From contig OZ038380.1 in the NCBI GenBank assembly GCA_964036045.1, positions 167,903,872 to 167,967,871 on the forward strand: a stretch of DNA of 64,000 nt, given 5' to 3'. The stretch comes from Eutreptiella sp. 'Long Island Sound 2002'. Lineage: Eukaryota; Euglenozoa; Euglenophyceae; Eutreptiales; Eutreptiaceae. Below, piece after piece: positions 9,692 through 19,640 of this stretch. The translations under genes and the position numbers were made by a program. Below the pieces are notes generated by a model. That model saw nothing but the letters and a program-made list of their open reading frames with translations. It made no database searches and had not been told where the DNA came from. How positions within the stretch are numbered: position 1 is the stretch's first letter; each line of letters begins with the position of its first letter.

Positions 9692-10279
9692 CAGTTCAGT
9701 TTTGTTTGTCTAAGTTGTTCAGGCATCATAACAACTTTCATTTTCATCAATTTCGGTTGAGTTGCCCTTCAGTCTTTTTGTTGCTGGGCCACGGGGCCCC
9801 GGCAGACGCTGCGAAACGCCGCGCTCATACTTCTCCGGGGACGACGGCGAGCCCGGGGAGCCCGGGGACCGATGCGTTTGCGGCGTCATCCATTGCGTTT
9901 CCCTGTGCCCCCGGGGACCCTCCATTCATGTCAAGGACATGGCGCCGCACACCAGTACTACTCCGCCGTGACCCAACAGCCCTCACAGTACACCCCCCCC
10001 CCAGCGGTAGCTTGTCCATGATTCGCGACTCACCAAACCTCCACAGTTTGGTGCTAAGACAACTGTGAACGTGTGCATCCGGCTGTAGGCAGGTGCATGG
10101 CTGCGTATCCAAGCTCATCCCACGGCCTTGCCTCGAATTTGTCCAGGAAGTCCCCCTCACCCCCCCCTTGTCTAAGCTACGGCCTGGTCTGAGATACGGC
10201 TCCAGCGCCGTATTCATGACAATGCACTGTGAGAGTTCCCCGAGTGATTCTGGAGGGTGACAACCATCGTCGTTCTATG

Positions 10280-10457
10280 GCTAAGCTATGGCCTTGTCCA
10301 AGCCACAGCGGGCGTAGGGACCGTATTACTTCTGTACCTAATTTAATGCGGTACGAAATGTAGTGCAACCGCGTAAGACATGACTTTGGTGACAAATCTG
10401 CCAATGACATGGAGTCATGGACACATTTGTTGTGATTGTTTGCCCACTTGAACCCAC
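10280..10457 (+). repeat. MITE-associated repeat, copy of 30526-30712
   Basis: The segment starts GGCTAAGCTATGGCCTTGTC, contains GGCGTAGGGACCGTATTA, and ends TTTGCCCACTTGAACCCA. The same order of words occurs at 30526-30712, with TTTGGTGACAAATCTGCCA matching TTTGGTGACGAATTTGCCA. This indicates two diverged copies of one dispersed element. Confidence 0.65.
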
Positions 10458-10550
10458 AGAGCTCTGATTTTTGGGATTTTGCATCATCTTCCCCTTTCTT
10501 TGTGATGGCGTGTGTGCCGGTAGTTGTATGTGTCGTGCGCAAGCTGCGCC

Positions 10551-10615
10551 CTTGTCTCAGCTACAGCAGGCGTAGGGACCGTATTAATTCCGTGCTTTTG
10601 TGTAGCTTAGACAAG
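10551..10615 (+). mobile_element. MITE-like element, CTTGTCTAAGC family
   Basis: The 65-bp element has terminal inverted repeats CTTGTCTCAGCTACA and TGTAGCTTAGACAAG (14 of 15 positions complementary) around the core GGCGTAGGGACCGTATTAAT. It is followed by a G run. Relatives are at 12488-12553 and 31189-31253. It has no coding capacity, so any mobility would depend on a transposase elsewhere. Confidence 0.6.
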
Positions 10616-11358
10616 GGGGTGGGGGGTGCAATGATTGTTACGATCCACCACCGGACGGCAGTTCTGTAGTGCATCTAACGCGTCCATGGTCCTGTGGTGC
10701 ATCGCGTGGGGTGTGCCTGACCTGTGCCTTATGTTCCAGGCCCGCCTCCTGCGTGTAAACTGAAAGTGCTTGCCGCATGACGCTCCTTTAAGAGATCTGA
10801 TCCGCCGGCGGCTTGTGATGATATATATATATATCCCGGCATGTGCATGTGTGTCTGTGTGTGTCTGTTTCTGAGTCTCTATTTTTTTTCGACTGAAAGA
10901 TGTCTAGGGCTACTCTGCAGCTCCTGAGGAGTTTTCTTTCACCGCTTTTCTTGCTCTGTTCTTGCTTTCGCGGTTCTCACTGTGTGTGTGTGTGTGTGTG
11001 TGGCCGGGGGGGGGTCTGTGACGGTGCAACCGCGGTCAAAGCCATGTACATATGAACAAATATGAAGCATAACATGTTTGGGGCATTGGAGGCGAATCCC
11101 GCCTTCATCCAAGCTTGCTTTATCGCCATTTTATGAGGTTGCATGCCAGTCTCAACCCCACGTTTCCCCAGAAACCCTGGTTTGGCACCACTGCCTCTCT
11201 CTTCTCAACAGTGTGCAGTGTCCCGCCCGTCAGATGGTTGTTCGAATTATACTTGCGTGTGTCTTGAGGGCAGCGGGAGACCCAGGGAACCAGCCAACCC
11301 CCCCCCCCCCCCCTCTTGAAATACCCCCCCCCCTTTGCAATGGACAGTAAGAGGCGCC

Positions 11359-11590
11359 CCCCCCCCCCCCCGTGCAATTCACTTCACTTCACGGGCATAG
11401 GAAAGGGCATGGGAAAATACCAGGCGCCGAGGGCAATCTTTCTTTAGGTCATACTGGAACTGCTGCAGTTTTATTGCGCCCATTTTGTGGTGCAATCCCC
11501 CCCCCCCCTTTGGGGGGGAACCGCCACTTCATGAACGCCCCCCCCCCCCCCATGGGGGAACCGTCACGACATTGGGGGAGGGGGCACCAG
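11359..11590 (+). repeat. ~215-bp C/G-bounded repeat, copy 1
   Basis: The block begins with a C run then GTGCAATTCACTTCAC. It contains GGCATAGGAAAG, ATCTTTCTTTAGGTCATACTG, and TTGTGGTGCAATCCCCC then a G run. The same order is found at 11919-12150 and 33049-33262. C runs on one side and G runs on the other make each copy partly self-complementary. Confidence 0.6.
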
Positions 11591-11719
11591 CAAGAGCACC
11601 GGCCGCAGCGGCCAACACAACGCAGCGACCCGACGCAACATGCGAAGGGGAGACCGGGTGACTGTCCAGGGCCCCGTAAAGGAGCAACAACCCGACGGAA
11701 TGTCACACGGGGGGGGGGC
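11583..11719 (+). repeat. ~150-bp GACTGTCCAGGGCCC repeat, copy 1
   Basis: Contains GAGCACCGGCCGCAGCGGCC, GACGCAACATGCGAAGGG and GTGACTGTCCAGGGCCC, then CAACCCGACGGAATGTCACAC and a G run. Further copies are at 22886-23030, 24576-24737 and 44208-44369. It overlaps the preceding C/G-bounded repeat by a few bases. Confidence 0.75.
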
Positions 11720-11918
11720 AACACCCTCCGCCCACGCGTGTGTAACTGTTGACAACTTCGTCCGATGACTGTATTGTGGCCCATGGCAGGCACCGAACGG
11801 TTTACTGCCCCGAAGAGGGTGCAGTCATGGAGGAGTGCTGCACGTGCTGCAGGTCCAAAGCGGAAGCTGTGTTCGTTTGCTCTGGTTGGTCTGAGGATGA
11901 CGTTCACTGAATGCCCCC

Positions 11919-12150
11919 CCCCCCCCCTTGCAATTCACCCCCCTCCTTGGGGGGGGGGGGGCGTCACTGCCCCCAAAAAGCATAGGAAATTGTAGGCGCC
12001 GAAATAATTTTTTTCTTGAGGTCATACTGCGGTTGGGTGCTACCATTGTGTGGTGCAATCCCCCTACCCCCCCCCCCCCCAATGGGGGGAACCATCACTT
12101 CGAGACCGTCTTCCCTCCCCCAGGGGGGGGGGGGGTCACGACATTGGGGG
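11919..12150 (+). repeat. ~215-bp C/G-bounded repeat, copy 2
   Basis: A C run then TTGCAATTCACCCC, AAAAGCATAGGAAATTG, TTTCTTGAGGTCATACTGCGG, ATTGTGTGGTGCAATCCCCC, GGGAACCATCACTTCG and a G run. It matches 11359-11590 and 33049-33262 in word order. Confidence 0.65.
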
Positions 12151-12457
12151 GGGGGGGCAGATTTCAAGCGGGGGTGCGGGGTACCAGTGCCGGGAAGGGC
12201 CCACTCAGATATTCATGACCCCTCCGTTTGAGTGACGCATGTTGAGGCTTCCAGCGGCAGCGATTGCTCACCCTGAGGCTGCGAAACCGACACCCAATGC
12301 AGCCCCCACGCCATCGTCAATGACAGATGTCTTGATATCCAATGGAACAAACTGCAGGTGCCCTGATTACCCCATTTCCCTGCCGGTGAGCTTTCCAGTT
12401 GTGAGATGTTCCAGCTCCAGGGGGTGTATTGATGGGTTCTTGCAACATGTGTTCCGT

Positions 12458-12566
12458 GGTACCCCCCCCCCTTGTAATAGCAACTCCCTTGTAATAGCTA
12501 CAGTAGGCGTAGGGACCGTATTAATTCCGTACTTTGGCGTAGCTATTACAAAGGGGGGGGGGTACC
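12458..12566 (+). mobile_element. MITE-like element bounded by GGTACC and C/G runs
   Basis: The outer ends are GGTACC plus a C run on the left and a G run plus GGTACC on the right. Just inside are CTTGTAATAGC (present twice on the left, 12471 and 12488) and GCTATTACAAAG on the right. The core GGCGTAGGGACCGTATTAAT is that of the element at 10551-10615, but the inverted ends differ (TAATAGC in place of TCTAAGC). Matching changes in both ends suggest the hairpin is maintained or homogenised. Confidence 0.6.
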
Positions 12567-12585
12567 TGCCACGAGGTAACACTGG

Positions 12586-12658
12586 CTTGTCCAAACACGG
12601 CGACCCCATGTCTCCGCATTTTTGCCTCCTGAAGCAGAACCTGGCCCGTGTTTGGACA
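12586..12658 (+). mobile_element. MITE-like element, CTTGTCCAAACACGG family
   Basis: The 73-bp element has ends CTTGTCCAAACACGG and CCGTGTTTGGACAG as inverted repeats. Its interior GCGACCCCATGTCTCCGCA...TTTTGCC...GAAGCA is shared with 14943-15007, just before the NUBPL-like start codon, and in part with 31620-31680. Confidence 0.6.
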
Positions 12659-13990
12659 GGGGGGGAGGGGTAAGTGCCATAGGTTTCTAATGCGGGTTCC
12701 AGCTCACGTGCAGACAGTGCCCACACGGCGTGCGCGCAGTGCATTATTGTTCCCCATGTCATCTGCTGCCGCTGGGGTGTTGGCGCAGACGTAGACCAGG
12801 GAAATCAGATGCCGACCGCCAAGGATCAACCCACAGCCCCCAACACCTTCGCATGGCTGCGCCTTGGTCCAGGAAGCAAACTTCCGCTGAGACGAGGCAC
12901 ACACGATGTTGTGGCATGTGGAACGGGAGATGCAGGGGGCAGTGGGCAAGCTGCACGGCAACGCCCTTATGCGTTCGCCTGTCGATGCCCGTGTGACCCT
13001 GCAGGCACAACATGCACCTTGTTCAGCACAGTCCTCGTTGCATACACCTTAAAGCATCCAGATGCCATGGCTGCTGTTGAGGTAAAAGCAAAGTATACGA
13101 GAGGTTGGGGGCATCGATGATGCGGCCACAGATTTCACGGTCTTTTCTTTTTTGTTGATGTTGTGCTTGGGAGGTCGGACTTTCAATGGCCAGGCCGGCG
13201 GCTCAATTGACTGGGACCGTATGAAATTTGGTGCCAGATAAAATCTTTGGGCGTCGAAAATGGTCGAAAAGATACACTGAACCCCAGACAAGCGATGACC
13301 TTTCCGGGATCCCTCATTGGACTGTTGGCATGCACCTCCTGTGCGAGCACAATGGCCACTCCACCCCCCCCCCCCACCCGCCCCGGTGATTAAGGTGCAG
13401 CGGACATGCATGGTCGCCATTCAGAGGGCAAACGGTGCATGCATGAACACACATTGTGCACGGTGTTGATGCTGTATCACACTAAAGTTCCATACTTTGT
13501 GGAATTGGGGGCATTGTTTTTGCATGGAACCAGATATTTAGGGTTGTTCTCAATTGGGGATATGGCATCGCTTGATGTTCCCCTTTTTTCTCCGTTGGTC
13601 TTCCATTGTCACCCCCTATTCGCCTGCGTTTGCTACTGCTTGTTCTTTGTGGGTGAATATTGCATGATGATGATGGGGAATCACCCCCGGACTACCTGCA
13701 CCTAACAAAAACCTTGTGGTCCTCCTTCCATGGACCCTGTGGTCTACGTATTCTCCATTGGCAGAGGCCCTGGGTGGTCGTTGGTTGATGGCGAGTGCTG
13801 AGCTGGTGCAGGGGGCCGACTGTGCCTCCTCTGGGTACTTATCCTGCCTTACCGGAGTTGAGTGAGATGGTACTAGATCTCTCGTTACCATATCACCGGC
13901 AGAACGTTAGCGCGCCGGGCGCGCGCCAGGCATCTTTGTGGACCCGTACCCCTCCAGTGGCCTTTTAGGGGGTGCACTAAGGGGGCGCAC

Positions 13991-14083
13991 TTAGCGCAGT
14001 GCAGCTATTTGGGCGTCTGGCTGTACTAGAGGCCCACACTTTGAGATACCAGGAGCATCATGGTGACCCCTAGCGTAGGTTTT
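13991..14083 (+). repeat. dispersed repeat, copy of 20678-20790
   Basis: Contains TTAGCGCAGTGCAGCTATTT, GGGCGTCTGGCTGTACTAGA, ACTTTGAGATACCAG and GCATCATGGTGACCCCTAGC. The same sequence with small changes is at 20678-20790. It is followed here by ACTTCTGATTTTGTCCCC, which also occurs near 23470 and 23838, so it may be part of a larger composite. Confidence 0.7.
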
Positions 14084-14327
14084 GACTTCTGATTTTGTCC
14101 CCTATGTTGGGGACCCCCAAGAATGGACCACCGACATTAGAGTTTGGTGATGGCTGCGCTGCAGGTGGGATGCCGTGCAGGTTGTGGTGATGATGATCCT
14201 GAAGCAGGGTCAGGCGAGTGGCACCGAAGGAGCGATATACAGGACCCTAGAACCGTAGTATGCTGTCTGGTCGAACCATTGTGTGTGCTGCTGCGCCAAA
14301 ACTCGAATCACCATTCCCCCCCCCCCC

Positions 14328-14640
14328 CTTGCGGAAGCACCGCCTTGTCTAAGCATCAGGACCCGGTCTGACCGTCGTTTTTCCGACCACAGTTTTTCTA
14401 GTCAGAGACTTAGTGGAACGTGATTGTGTGCCAATTGTAGAGGGAAACAGGGGCTGTGCCATGTTTGGGATGAGTCCTCCTGCTCATAACAACATTGTGC
14501 TTGCTACTGCAGCCCACTGCTGTTTGTTGTGATGTGATTGTCAGCCTGGCTTGGCTGGTACCCCGCATCGCGCGCAAGCACCGCCTTGTCCAAGCACCGG
14601 GACCCGGTCTGACCGTCGTTTTTCGTGGTGCTTGCGCAAG
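14328..14640 (+). mobile_element. composite MITE-like element, copy 1
   Basis: Two related units flank a spacer. The left unit (14328-14400) reads GCGGAAGCACCGCCTTGTCT...GGTCTGACCGTCG. The right unit (14572-14640) has inverted ends GCGCAAGCACCGC and GTGGTGCTTGCGC. The spacer holds CATAACAACATTGTGCT and TTGTGATGTGATTGTCAGCC. The same unit-spacer-unit order occurs at 30728-31086, so the whole arrangement moved or was duplicated together. Confidence 0.6.
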
Positions 14641-14942
14641 AGAGGGGGAGGGTATGACAATGACCCAATACTTTGTGCAACAACAAGCGCTGGAGGAGTA
14701 CTTGTACCAGGCAAATGTACCCAGAAAACACGCAGTTAGTGGTCGAAAATGAGGGTAAAGGGAACAACACAACTTGTCATCTTCATCCAAATCCTGCATG
14801 AGAAATAGTCAAGGGGCATTAAGCAGTGCAACAGGTAAGGGGGACACTCAGCAAGGAAATGGTGCCAAACGCATGTCAACAGCTACAAAACCCAATCCAC
14901 TGTAACATGGTGTAACGACATGCCAGCAGAGCCCATGGGCCC

Positions 14943-15007
14943 CCCAAACACGGCGACCCCGGGTTTCCGCACTTTTGCCACCTGAAGCACAGAACATGGC
15001 CCGTGCG
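14943..15007 (+). mobile_element. MITE relic directly upstream of the NUBPL-like start
   Basis: CAAACACGGCGACCCCGGG through GAAGCACAGAACATGGCCCGTG matches the interior and right end of the element at 12586-12658. The left inverted end is truncated. It lies about 73 bp before the predicted start codon of the NUBPL-like gene, so it could contribute leader or promoter sequence. Confidence 0.55.
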
Positions 15008-15079
15008 GAGGACGGGGGGGGGGGGTCCTGCTTCGTGCAGATGCCACCATCGGCCACCCATCCCCAGGACTGCTGCATC

Positions 15080-15349
15080 ATGGCTGCCAAGAAGGTTCTG
15101 CAGCAAGCGAGCAAAGGGATTGCCGGAGTCAAGCACACGTTGGCGGTCACCAGCGCGAAAGGGGGCGTGGGCAAGTCGACGTGCTCCATCAACTTGGCCA
15201 TTGCCCTGGCGGCGAAGCAGCAGCGGGTGGGGATTCTGGACGCAGACATCTTCGGGCCCTCCATCCCGAAGCTCATGAATTTGACGTACCATAAGCCGGA
15301 GGTGCGGGAGGACAAGAAGATCGTCCCGCTGCAGAATTATGGGTTGAAG
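15080..15349 (+). CDS. NUBPL: NUBPL/Ind1-like Mrp-family Fe-S ATPase, exon 1 of 5
   Basis: This exon encodes residues 1-90 of a 277-residue protein assembled from 15080-15349, 18661-18741, 22271-22328, 24146-24268 and 26062-26363. All four junctions are GT-AG with matching phases. The family loads and transfers [4Fe-4S] clusters; NUBPL/Ind1 serves mitochondrial complex I, and bacterial Mrp/ApbC is the close relative. The exon holds the deviant Walker A KGGVGKST (27-34) and the DADIFGPSIPK block (54-64), and ends after NYGLK with donor AAG|GTCCGT. ATG 15080 is the first Met before the fold. There is no Arg-rich transit peptide ahead of the ATPase, so a mitochondrial targeting exon may lie upstream (an acceptor-like CCCCAG precedes at about 15062-15067), or the protein may act elsewhere. 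NBP35 is less likely because its N-terminal four-Cys motif is absent. Confidence 0.88.
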
Positions 15350-15989
15350 GTCCGTTTGGCCATCCACCCCCCCGCCCCCTGCCAGCAGAGGCACCTCTCG
15401 GAGGGAGTGACCGCTGACCTGGATGTACCCTCCCCCCCCCTTGTCGTTCCCCACCCCTTGTCCTTCCCCGGGGGGGGGGGGGGGGGGCGTCACTTGGTCA
15501 ACCCAAAAATTTTGGTTGCGGGCTCATTGTGTTGTTGTGTAGGTGACTGTGTTGTGGGGCACTGCCACTTGTATCCCTTGCACTCATGGCAGGACATTTT
15601 GCTCACTTTCGCTGAAATGGAACTTGATAGCACAACCATGTTTCCCCCTGGGACAAGTGTGATGTTTTACACCGAGCCGGTCAAGGAGTAGGTCTCCGAA
15701 CATTGGCAGCCCTTTGAACGCAGCCTATGCTTAATTCTTTCGTTTTATGCTGCAATTTCTGTGCCTGCAAGTGTGTGTGTACGGTGGTGGTGCGGTCCCC
15801 CAGGGGGGTCCGGGGGACCGTCACTTGGTGACCGTCCCCCAGGGGGTGGTGGGGGACCGTCTTCCCTGGGGTGGGGAAGGACAGGGGGGGGGGGAGTACG
15901 CAAAACCCTGTAGAGCCCAAAGGGCCAGAGAACAGCGTGGAGCCAGGGCAGGGATGCACAATCCAATGGCGCCTGGAGAAGCGCGGGAC

Positions 15990-16050
15990 GATGGACAGAA
16001 GGCGATGACAGCCGTGGGGCACGCAGCAGCCAGAGCCTAATGCGGACACT
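15990..16050 (+). repeat. GACAGAAGGCGATGACAG repeat, copy 1
   Basis: GACAGAAGGCGATGACAGCC through GAGCCTAATGCGGACACTGC recurs at 17276-17345 in the same orientation. It recurs at 35746-35803 as the reverse complement, and a shorter match is near 42520. These are dispersed copies with no coding sense. Confidence 0.65.
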
Positions 16051-17275
16051 GCAACTTGACCAATTGAAGCCCTGCCGGCCGCCGGTGGATGTCGTGGTGA
16101 CGGCAGCGTCCAATGCAGATGCGGGGGGAAGGGGGGAGGGTTCGGCGGGAATAGCGGAAGCAGCGGGGCCCTATGTCAAGCCTCACGGGGCTTTGGTGCA
16201 TTGCCTCCTTCCCTCGGGGGGGGGGAGGGGGATGGTGTTATGTGGCGGACACCCGGTGCCCGCACAGCGCACGTGTGGTGCGGGGCTGTCCCCTCGCTGC
16301 ACTGCCGCACTGCTCTGGCGTAGACTGCCACAGGCGACGCTGTGCCGTGCTTCGCCACGCCGTGCCCCCCTCCCCCCTCCCCCCCTGAACACGGCTTGAA
16401 CACCCCCCCCCCCCCCCTTTGGACGAGGTGGCACGGCCCGGACAGCCCCATCGAGGACGGGCGAAGGGCGCGAGCCGAGCCGAGTGTTTGCGGAACCACC
16501 GGCCCAACCGGCGACGGCCGACGCGGTACAGCGGAGGAGGGGAGGGAGGGTCCTGGCCACTACCCCCGGCCATTGAGCCTGCGGGCAGCGGACACAGCGA
16601 ACGCATTCTGCAATGCTGAACCGAGAGCAGTGAGGACCGGAAAGGCAGGGGCGGTCGGAGCTGATTGCGGTGAGGCAAGCGTGACCCATTGTGGCCCTTT
16701 GTACAGCCCCCCCCCCCCCCCCGTGGGGGGTGCCGTCATGTGCCCCACAAATTCCACGGCGCCGAAGAAAACTCAACCCGAGGGGAGGTCATTCGGTACG
16801 CGTTCTCCCGCCTCATTCGGCCGCATGTGGCGTGCAGATGGGACTGGCACGCACCCCAAACCGGTCGAGCCTCGAACAATCCGCGGGTGTTACTCCGGTG
16901 ACCGCCCAAAACGGTCGATCTTCTCACGCACAGCCCGTTTTGTCTGTAACACCCTTTTCTTTACACCCATGCACTTTGGTACAACATGTTTTGACTTGAT
17001 TCTGTTTCAAAAAACAAAGGTGCCCCCCCCCCCCCCCCAGCCCCAGATGGCTGAAAGTGTCTATGGCGGGGACATTCAGTCGATCAGCACCGACCATTGA
17101 TCCCCCAGCCCCAGATGGGGCCAGCTACTATAGCAGCACGGGGAGGGAGTGACCCCTGACCTGCATGTACGCCTGACCCAGTAGAGCCCGGACAGCCAAT
17201 GCGCCCAGCGGAGGTAGGGTTGAGGGATGAACACCAGTTCGCCGGACACTCAACGGACGCGCCACACGTTGGCAA

Positions 17276-17345
17276 GATGGACAGAAGGCGATGACAGTCG
17301 CGGGGCAGGCGCGACCAGAGCCTAATGCGGACACTGCACCCTGAC
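17276..17345 (+). repeat. GACAGAAGGCGATGACAG repeat, copy 2
   Basis: Second copy of 15990-16050, with CAGTCGCGGGGCAGGC in place of CAGCCGTGGGGCACGC. Sequence before it (17135-17215) also matches pieces near 15395-15440, so the duplicated unit may be larger than the part outlined. Confidence 0.65.
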
Positions 17346-17739
17346 CATATTGAGGCCCACCCCCTCTTTGCAGTGCCTTGCCAAGGGCAGTCTCATTCCC
17401 CTCTGATTGCAATGCATTTGCAGTGGAAGGCCCAGGCCCGGGTCCTGGCGCACAGTCCCCGGGGGTGTGGGGCCACGTCGTATGGTCTGGGCCACCGGTT
17501 CAAATTCCGGCGGCGGGCGGGGGGGGGGGGGGGTCAGGGACTTGCTTTAATTTTCATTCCGACGGGGGAGGGGGGGACCCCTCCCCCCTGGACCCCCTCC
17601 CCCCCTCCCCTGGACCCCCTCCCTCCCTCCCCCCTCAGCTCAAGTGCAGCTGAAAACCTGGGTTTTGGGAACTTTTTTTGGTGACGGGGAAAAAATTTCT
17701 CGGCGCCTTCGGCGCACGCCACACACTGTTTACTTATCG

Positions 17740-18240
17740 TTTTATGTGTACTCTGTGTTCCTTGTCTTGCAGATTACCATGACCCAACGCTCGTTGTCAG
17801 TGTATTTCTGCTCCCCAGTCCAACCGTCGCCACGCGCAAAATGCAAAGACGTAATCGACGCGCTGCTTTATTTTAGGTTTAAAGATAGGATCACTGGCCG
17901 GAAGAGACACAAAGCATACAATGAGGCACAAAAGGCATGTGCCACACTGTTTTTGAGTGTGCCAATGGCAACACTCTTCTGATGTCTCCCGTTCAGGCAG
18001 TGACTCAGATTCCTCATCATCATCAGATGGAGGCTCCAGTTCAGGGGAGTCTAATTCTGATTGACCATGATCACTGTGAGTTGGCATGAGATGGTGAATG
18101 TCCCGCTTTGTTGTATTTGTTGTGTCTTGATTAGATGAGGGAACCCTGAATTGACCTGCAATGATGAATTGGTTTTGTTTGCTACCAACAAGATGACATT
18201 TCCATGTGCTGAGTGGTTCGTTGCCCAATAAATTTTCTGT
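17740..18240. other. AT-richer island in intron 1 with open frames on both strands
   Basis: Base composition changes sharply from the surrounding GC-rich, homopolymer-rich DNA. On the + strand a frame from ATG 17780 to TGA 17982 encodes a short Lys/Arg-rich peptide, preceded by TTGTCTTGCAG. On the - strand a frame (18228 to 17797) has an acidic stretch (PPSDDDEESESLPERE) and then a Cys-rich segment. I recognise neither. A decayed insertion is the simplest reading. Confidence 0.35.
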
Positions 18241-18660
18241 TCCCTGTGGACTAGGTACGTTCCGACGGGGGGGGGGGCCTCCCCCCTGAACCCCCTCCCC
18301 CCCTCCCCCCCCCGCTCAAGCAAGTCCCTGGGGGGGGGGGGGCATCACGAGGGTGTGGCCGGGTCATCAAAGTGGCGTGCACAGGGCCGCTGCACCGCGT
18401 TGCGAGGCTGCGCTGCGGCTGTTGGCCTCCGCATCGTGCGCAGTACGTGTCCACGCACGACGATGAGCCGTCCCCTGCGTGGGTCTCGTGGGTCGGTGCG
18501 CGTGTGTGGGCCGGGCCCCGCGTGCACGCCCGTTGTGCCGTGGTCATGGGGATTCCGACGCACGCGTTGGTCTGCGCGAACACAAAGTCGTGTCGCAGTC
18601 ATTGGCACTCTTCCGCGGGTCGTTCACACGTCCGTATTGCGGGTATTGCGGGTCCCGCAG

Positions 18661-18741
18661 GTGATGAGCTCCGGGTTCATCGTTCCTCAAGACAAAAGTA
18701 TTGTGTGGCGCGGCCCAATGGTCATGGGCGCCGTCAATCAG
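18661..18741 (+). CDS. NUBPL: NUBPL/Ind1-like ATPase, exon 2 of 5
   Basis: The 81-nt exon is phase 0 at both ends, with acceptor CCCGCAG|GTG and donor CAG|GTGTGT. It encodes residues 91-117, including SSGFIVP and the VWRGPMVMGA segment, which is characteristic of the Mrp/NBP35 family between the switch regions. Joined to exon 1 it gives the continuous family pattern NYG...SxGF...WRGPM. Confidence 0.88.
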
Positions 18742-19524
18742 GTGTGTGGCTGGGGCAGGGGCCAGGGATGTATTAGAACGGCCGTACAACGCAGGAGGAG
18801 GGGGGGTACCCCCCCATGGGACCCCCTCCCTCCCCTTCCAATGGTTGAGGCTGACAGCCAAAATATTGCTTCGGGGCCTTCGGTGCCAAGAGGATTTACG
18901 CTTCAAAAATTTTGGCCCGCCTTCGGCGGGGGACCATAGGGGAACCCTCGGAGGAGGGGGGTCCCAGCCAAAACCCCCTGCCTTCCCCCTCTGATACATC
19001 CCTGGGGAACTGTTCTTCACTAACCCCCCCCCCCGCCCCGGTATTCCACAGAGCTCCTCGGTTCTGTGGTCATCAGGACGGCGTGCAGGTTCAGGCTGAG
19101 CGCCTTCGGTGCGTTCTTGCCACGTCCCGATCACCGGAACCCCCGGGGCACTGCACCGCGATCTCCACGTGCCGCACAGGACCTGCGATGCAATGCCAAA
19201 GAGGGGGAACCCATCGATGGGGACCGGTTGGGACGCCCTTCCTCCGACCGGATGTTTGGTTCCATTTCAAGGATGCCGCATGCCAGAGTGTGCGCCCCAG
19301 ACACGGGCCGCAGGGGGGGGGGGGGGGGGGCGTTCTGCGTGCGACAGGCAGCGGGGGTGCGCCATTCGGAAATGACTGCAACCATCCAGAGCCCGCCAGG
19401 CAATGACATCAGCCACCCAGAGCCCACAAGAAGACATCCGCAAGGGACCTTATACCAACAATTTCCCTTCATTTCTCAGGCGGAACACCACATCACCCCC
19501 TTCCCCCCCCCAGGGCAGTGCGGA

Positions 19525-19640
19525 TGCCCGCAGTAGTGCGGGTGCCTGCCTGTCATGGCAGAAGGCGAGAGGCCAATAGGCGCCGCCACAGGCTAACCGA
19601 GCCAACCCCCAAGGCCTTGTGCCAACCCCCCCCCCCATTC
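19525..19640 (+). repeat. GGCGCCGCC...GGCCTTGTGCC repeat, second long copy
   Basis: CCCGCAGTAGTGCGGGTGCC through AAGGCCTTGTGCC and a C run matches 8650-8770 nearly word for word, including the CTGTCATGGCAGAAGG block. It is a dispersed copy inside an intron. Confidence 0.7.

Larger units (their letters stand above)
9692..11358. other. non-coding stretch with MITE-like pieces and SSRs
   Basis: No gene. Contents are a MITE-like relic (10280-10457), a compact MITE-like element (10551-10615), a short (TA)n at about 10819-10834, and a (TG)n at about 10981-11002 next to a TCTATTTTTTTTCGA motif that also occurs near 41230. C runs appear near 11300-11370. Confidence 0.5.
12151..14327. other. non-coding stretch with MITE-like elements
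   Basis: No gene is supported. The stretch contains MITE-like elements at 12458-12566 and 12586-12658 and a K-type repeat copy at 13991-14083. The 13400-13700 part is comparatively AT-rich, and its short frames (for example 13406-13705) show no recognisable motif. Confidence 0.45.
15350..18660 (+). other. intron 1 of the NUBPL-like gene
   Basis: This 3.3-kb intron contains C/G runs, a GGGGGACCGTC block (15795-15865), a two-copy repeat (15990-16050 and 17276-17345), several C-rich blocks, and an AT-richer island at 17740-18240. It ends ...GGGTCCCGCAG. No independent gene is convincingly present; frames in the AT-rich island are listed separately. Confidence 0.6.

Noticed and set aside
17490-17515. 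tRNA T-arm-like ACCGGTTCAAATTCCGG
   Set aside because: The loop has an extra base relative to a T-loop, and no other tRNA arm is recognisable upstream.
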